From the NCBI GenBank assembly GCA_023259875.1, contig JALRFL010000060.1:1-5797 (forward strand): a stretch of DNA of 5,797 bases, in the 5' to 3' direction. The notes beneath the pieces are model-generated. The model was given only the letters and a program-made list of their open reading frames with translations. It ran no database searches and was not told the DNA's origin. Below, one piece after another: positions 5,176 through 5,797 of the stretch. The position numbers and the translations under genes are program-made. Each line of letters begins with the position of its first letter. Within the stretch, counting starts at the first letter, position 1. The stretch is from Alphaproteobacteria bacterium. GTDB taxonomy: Bacteria; Pseudomonadota; Alphaproteobacteria; Puniceispirillales; UBA1172.

Positions 5176-5797
5176 GGATCATTGCCTTCTTTTGTTTTGG
5201 TCTCACCGCCATATTGAACCAATGGCCTTTCATCATCGGTCAAAATGGTAACGGCGCGGCTGTCACCATCTTCGTGAAGCGTATCTCCGCTTAAGGTAAA
5301 GTGCCGCAAAACACCACCAAAGGCTTGTTCCAGATTGGCATGGGTGAATGTATCCTCGGTCATACCATGTTGAAGCACGGTCCCTTTGATCAGAATCGTC
5401 CGATCACAAAACTCTGGCACGGAACCAAGATTATGAGTCGACACCAAAATGATCCGGCCTTCGGCTTTGAGGGCAAGCAAAAGGCTGATGATCTGTTCTT
5501 CGGTTTTAACATCCACGCCAGTAAAAGGTTCATCCAAGAGGATCACTTGTCCATTTTGAGCCAGCGCGCGTGCCAGAAATACGCGCTTTCTCTGCCCACC
5601 TGATAACTCTCCGATCTGGGTATGACGATGCTTGGTCATATCCACCCGCCTAAGAGCGTCTTCGACGGTATGGTGATCATCGATTTCCAAGTCACCATCG
5701 CAATGACTATCGATATCAAATAGACCATGGCGCTTGATTTGATCAATCATATGGTCTAAAAATGGAACTCCAGTGTTGAGTGTGCCTTGACCAGTAC
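5172..5797 (-). CDS. sitB: SitB-type ATPase C-terminal half, fused in frame to a HisB fragment (5' end outside window)
   Basis: The visible frame gives 207 residues and is open at the right edge. From about residue 47 (ALRRVDMTKHRHTQIGELSGG) it is a SitB-like ATPase that energises SitCD. It has the ABC signature LSGGQRKR (64-71), Walker B VILLDE (84-89), the D-loop region TGVDV, the H-loop STHNLGSV with His121, then AFGGVLRHF and TDDERPLVQYGG near the C-terminus, as in alphaproteobacterial SitB. The normal N-terminal half (Walker A, Q-loop, about 140 residues) is absent. Residues 1-46 are a piece of HisB instead. As it stands the product could not bind ATP normally. The frame overlaps sitC by 4 bp, so this end of the operon is intact. 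The ATPase assignment is firm; whether the fusion exists in a living genome is doubtful. Confidence 0.85.
   Translation of the reverse strand, partial: TGQGTLNTGVPFLDHMIDQIKRHGLFDIDSHCDGDLEIDDHHTVEDALRRVDMTKHRHTQIGELSGGQRKRVFLARALAQNGQVILLDEPFTGVDVKTEEQIISLLLALKAEGRIILVSTHNLGSVPEFCDRTILIKGTVLQHGMTEDTFTHANLEQAFGGVLRHFTLSGDTLHEDGDSRAVTILTDDERPLVQYGGETKTKEGNDP
5658..5797 (-). pseudogene. hisB: Internal fragment of imidazoleglycerol-phosphate dehydratase (HisB)
   Basis: The first 46 visible residues of this frame read TGQGTLNTGVPFLDHMIDQ, then IKRHGLFDID, then GDLEIDDHHTVED. These match the HisB core, in which FLDHM and DDHHTVED supply histidine and glutamate ligands of the catalytic manganese ions (here His15, His41, His42 and Glu45). 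HisB catalyses the dehydration of imidazoleglycerol phosphate in histidine biosynthesis. Similarity stops after HHTVED: the expected HisB continuation of the VGIALGQAL type is replaced by SitB sequence. Only the middle of the HisB N-terminal half is visible; its start would lie beyond the window. It is therefore a truncated copy or one side of a chimeric join near 5655-5670. Confidence 0.8.

Noticed and set aside
5172..5750. Starting the ATPase at the Met codon at 5750
   Set aside because: That Met is the M of the HisB FLDHM motif. The frame and the HisB similarity continue upstream to the window edge, so it is not a true start.

Overview
All protein-coding content lies on the minus strand, so the window reads from right to left. 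The genes suggest an alphaproteobacterium, most likely a marine Rhodobacterales-type organism. The basis is an Aap/Bzt-type amino-acid ABC transporter, a SitABCD-type metal transporter whose sequence resembles alphaproteobacterial versions, and a bacterial creatinase. Taxonomy is inferred from gene families only.

Right edge (5797 to 3473): a sit-type divalent-metal (Mn2+, possibly Fe2+/Zn2+) ABC transporter operon with very tight spacing. The ATPase and permease sitC overlap as ATGA; sitC and sitD overlap as TAATG. The ATPase reading frame is abnormal. Its first 46 visible residues are a fragment of imidazoleglycerol-phosphate dehydratase (HisB) containing FLDHM and DDHHTVED. These are joined in frame to the C-terminal half of a SitB-like ATPase that has LSGGQ, Walker B and the H-loop but no Walker A or Q-loop. 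This is the most anomalous feature here. A chimeric join near a contig end is the most likely explanation; a real recombination is the alternative.

Middle (3472 to 2049): a 215-bp leader region followed by a full-length creatinase (creatine amidinohydrolase, creatine to sarcosine plus urea), recognised across its whole length and carrying the known active-site residues. Its leader contains a chain of overlapping, mutually exclusive RNA helices. One sequesters the ribosome-binding site and another would free it, which resembles a regulatory RNA switch. I recognise no known riboswitch class.

Left (2048 to 1): a terminator for creatinase, a convincing sigma-70-type promoter with a palindrome and an 11-bp direct repeat, then aapJ (periplasmic amino-acid-binding protein). 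An intergenic hairpin with a U-rich tail follows, then the first 240 codons of aapQ (membrane permease), which runs off the left edge. The hairpin probably gives more binding protein than permease from one transcript.

The creatinase and the amino-acid transporter are separated by a terminator and a promoter, so they are probably independent units. I found no RNA genes, CRISPR arrays, insertion sequences or plus-strand genes. No wholly new multi-gene system is evident; the best leads are the creatinase leader and the HisB/SitB join.
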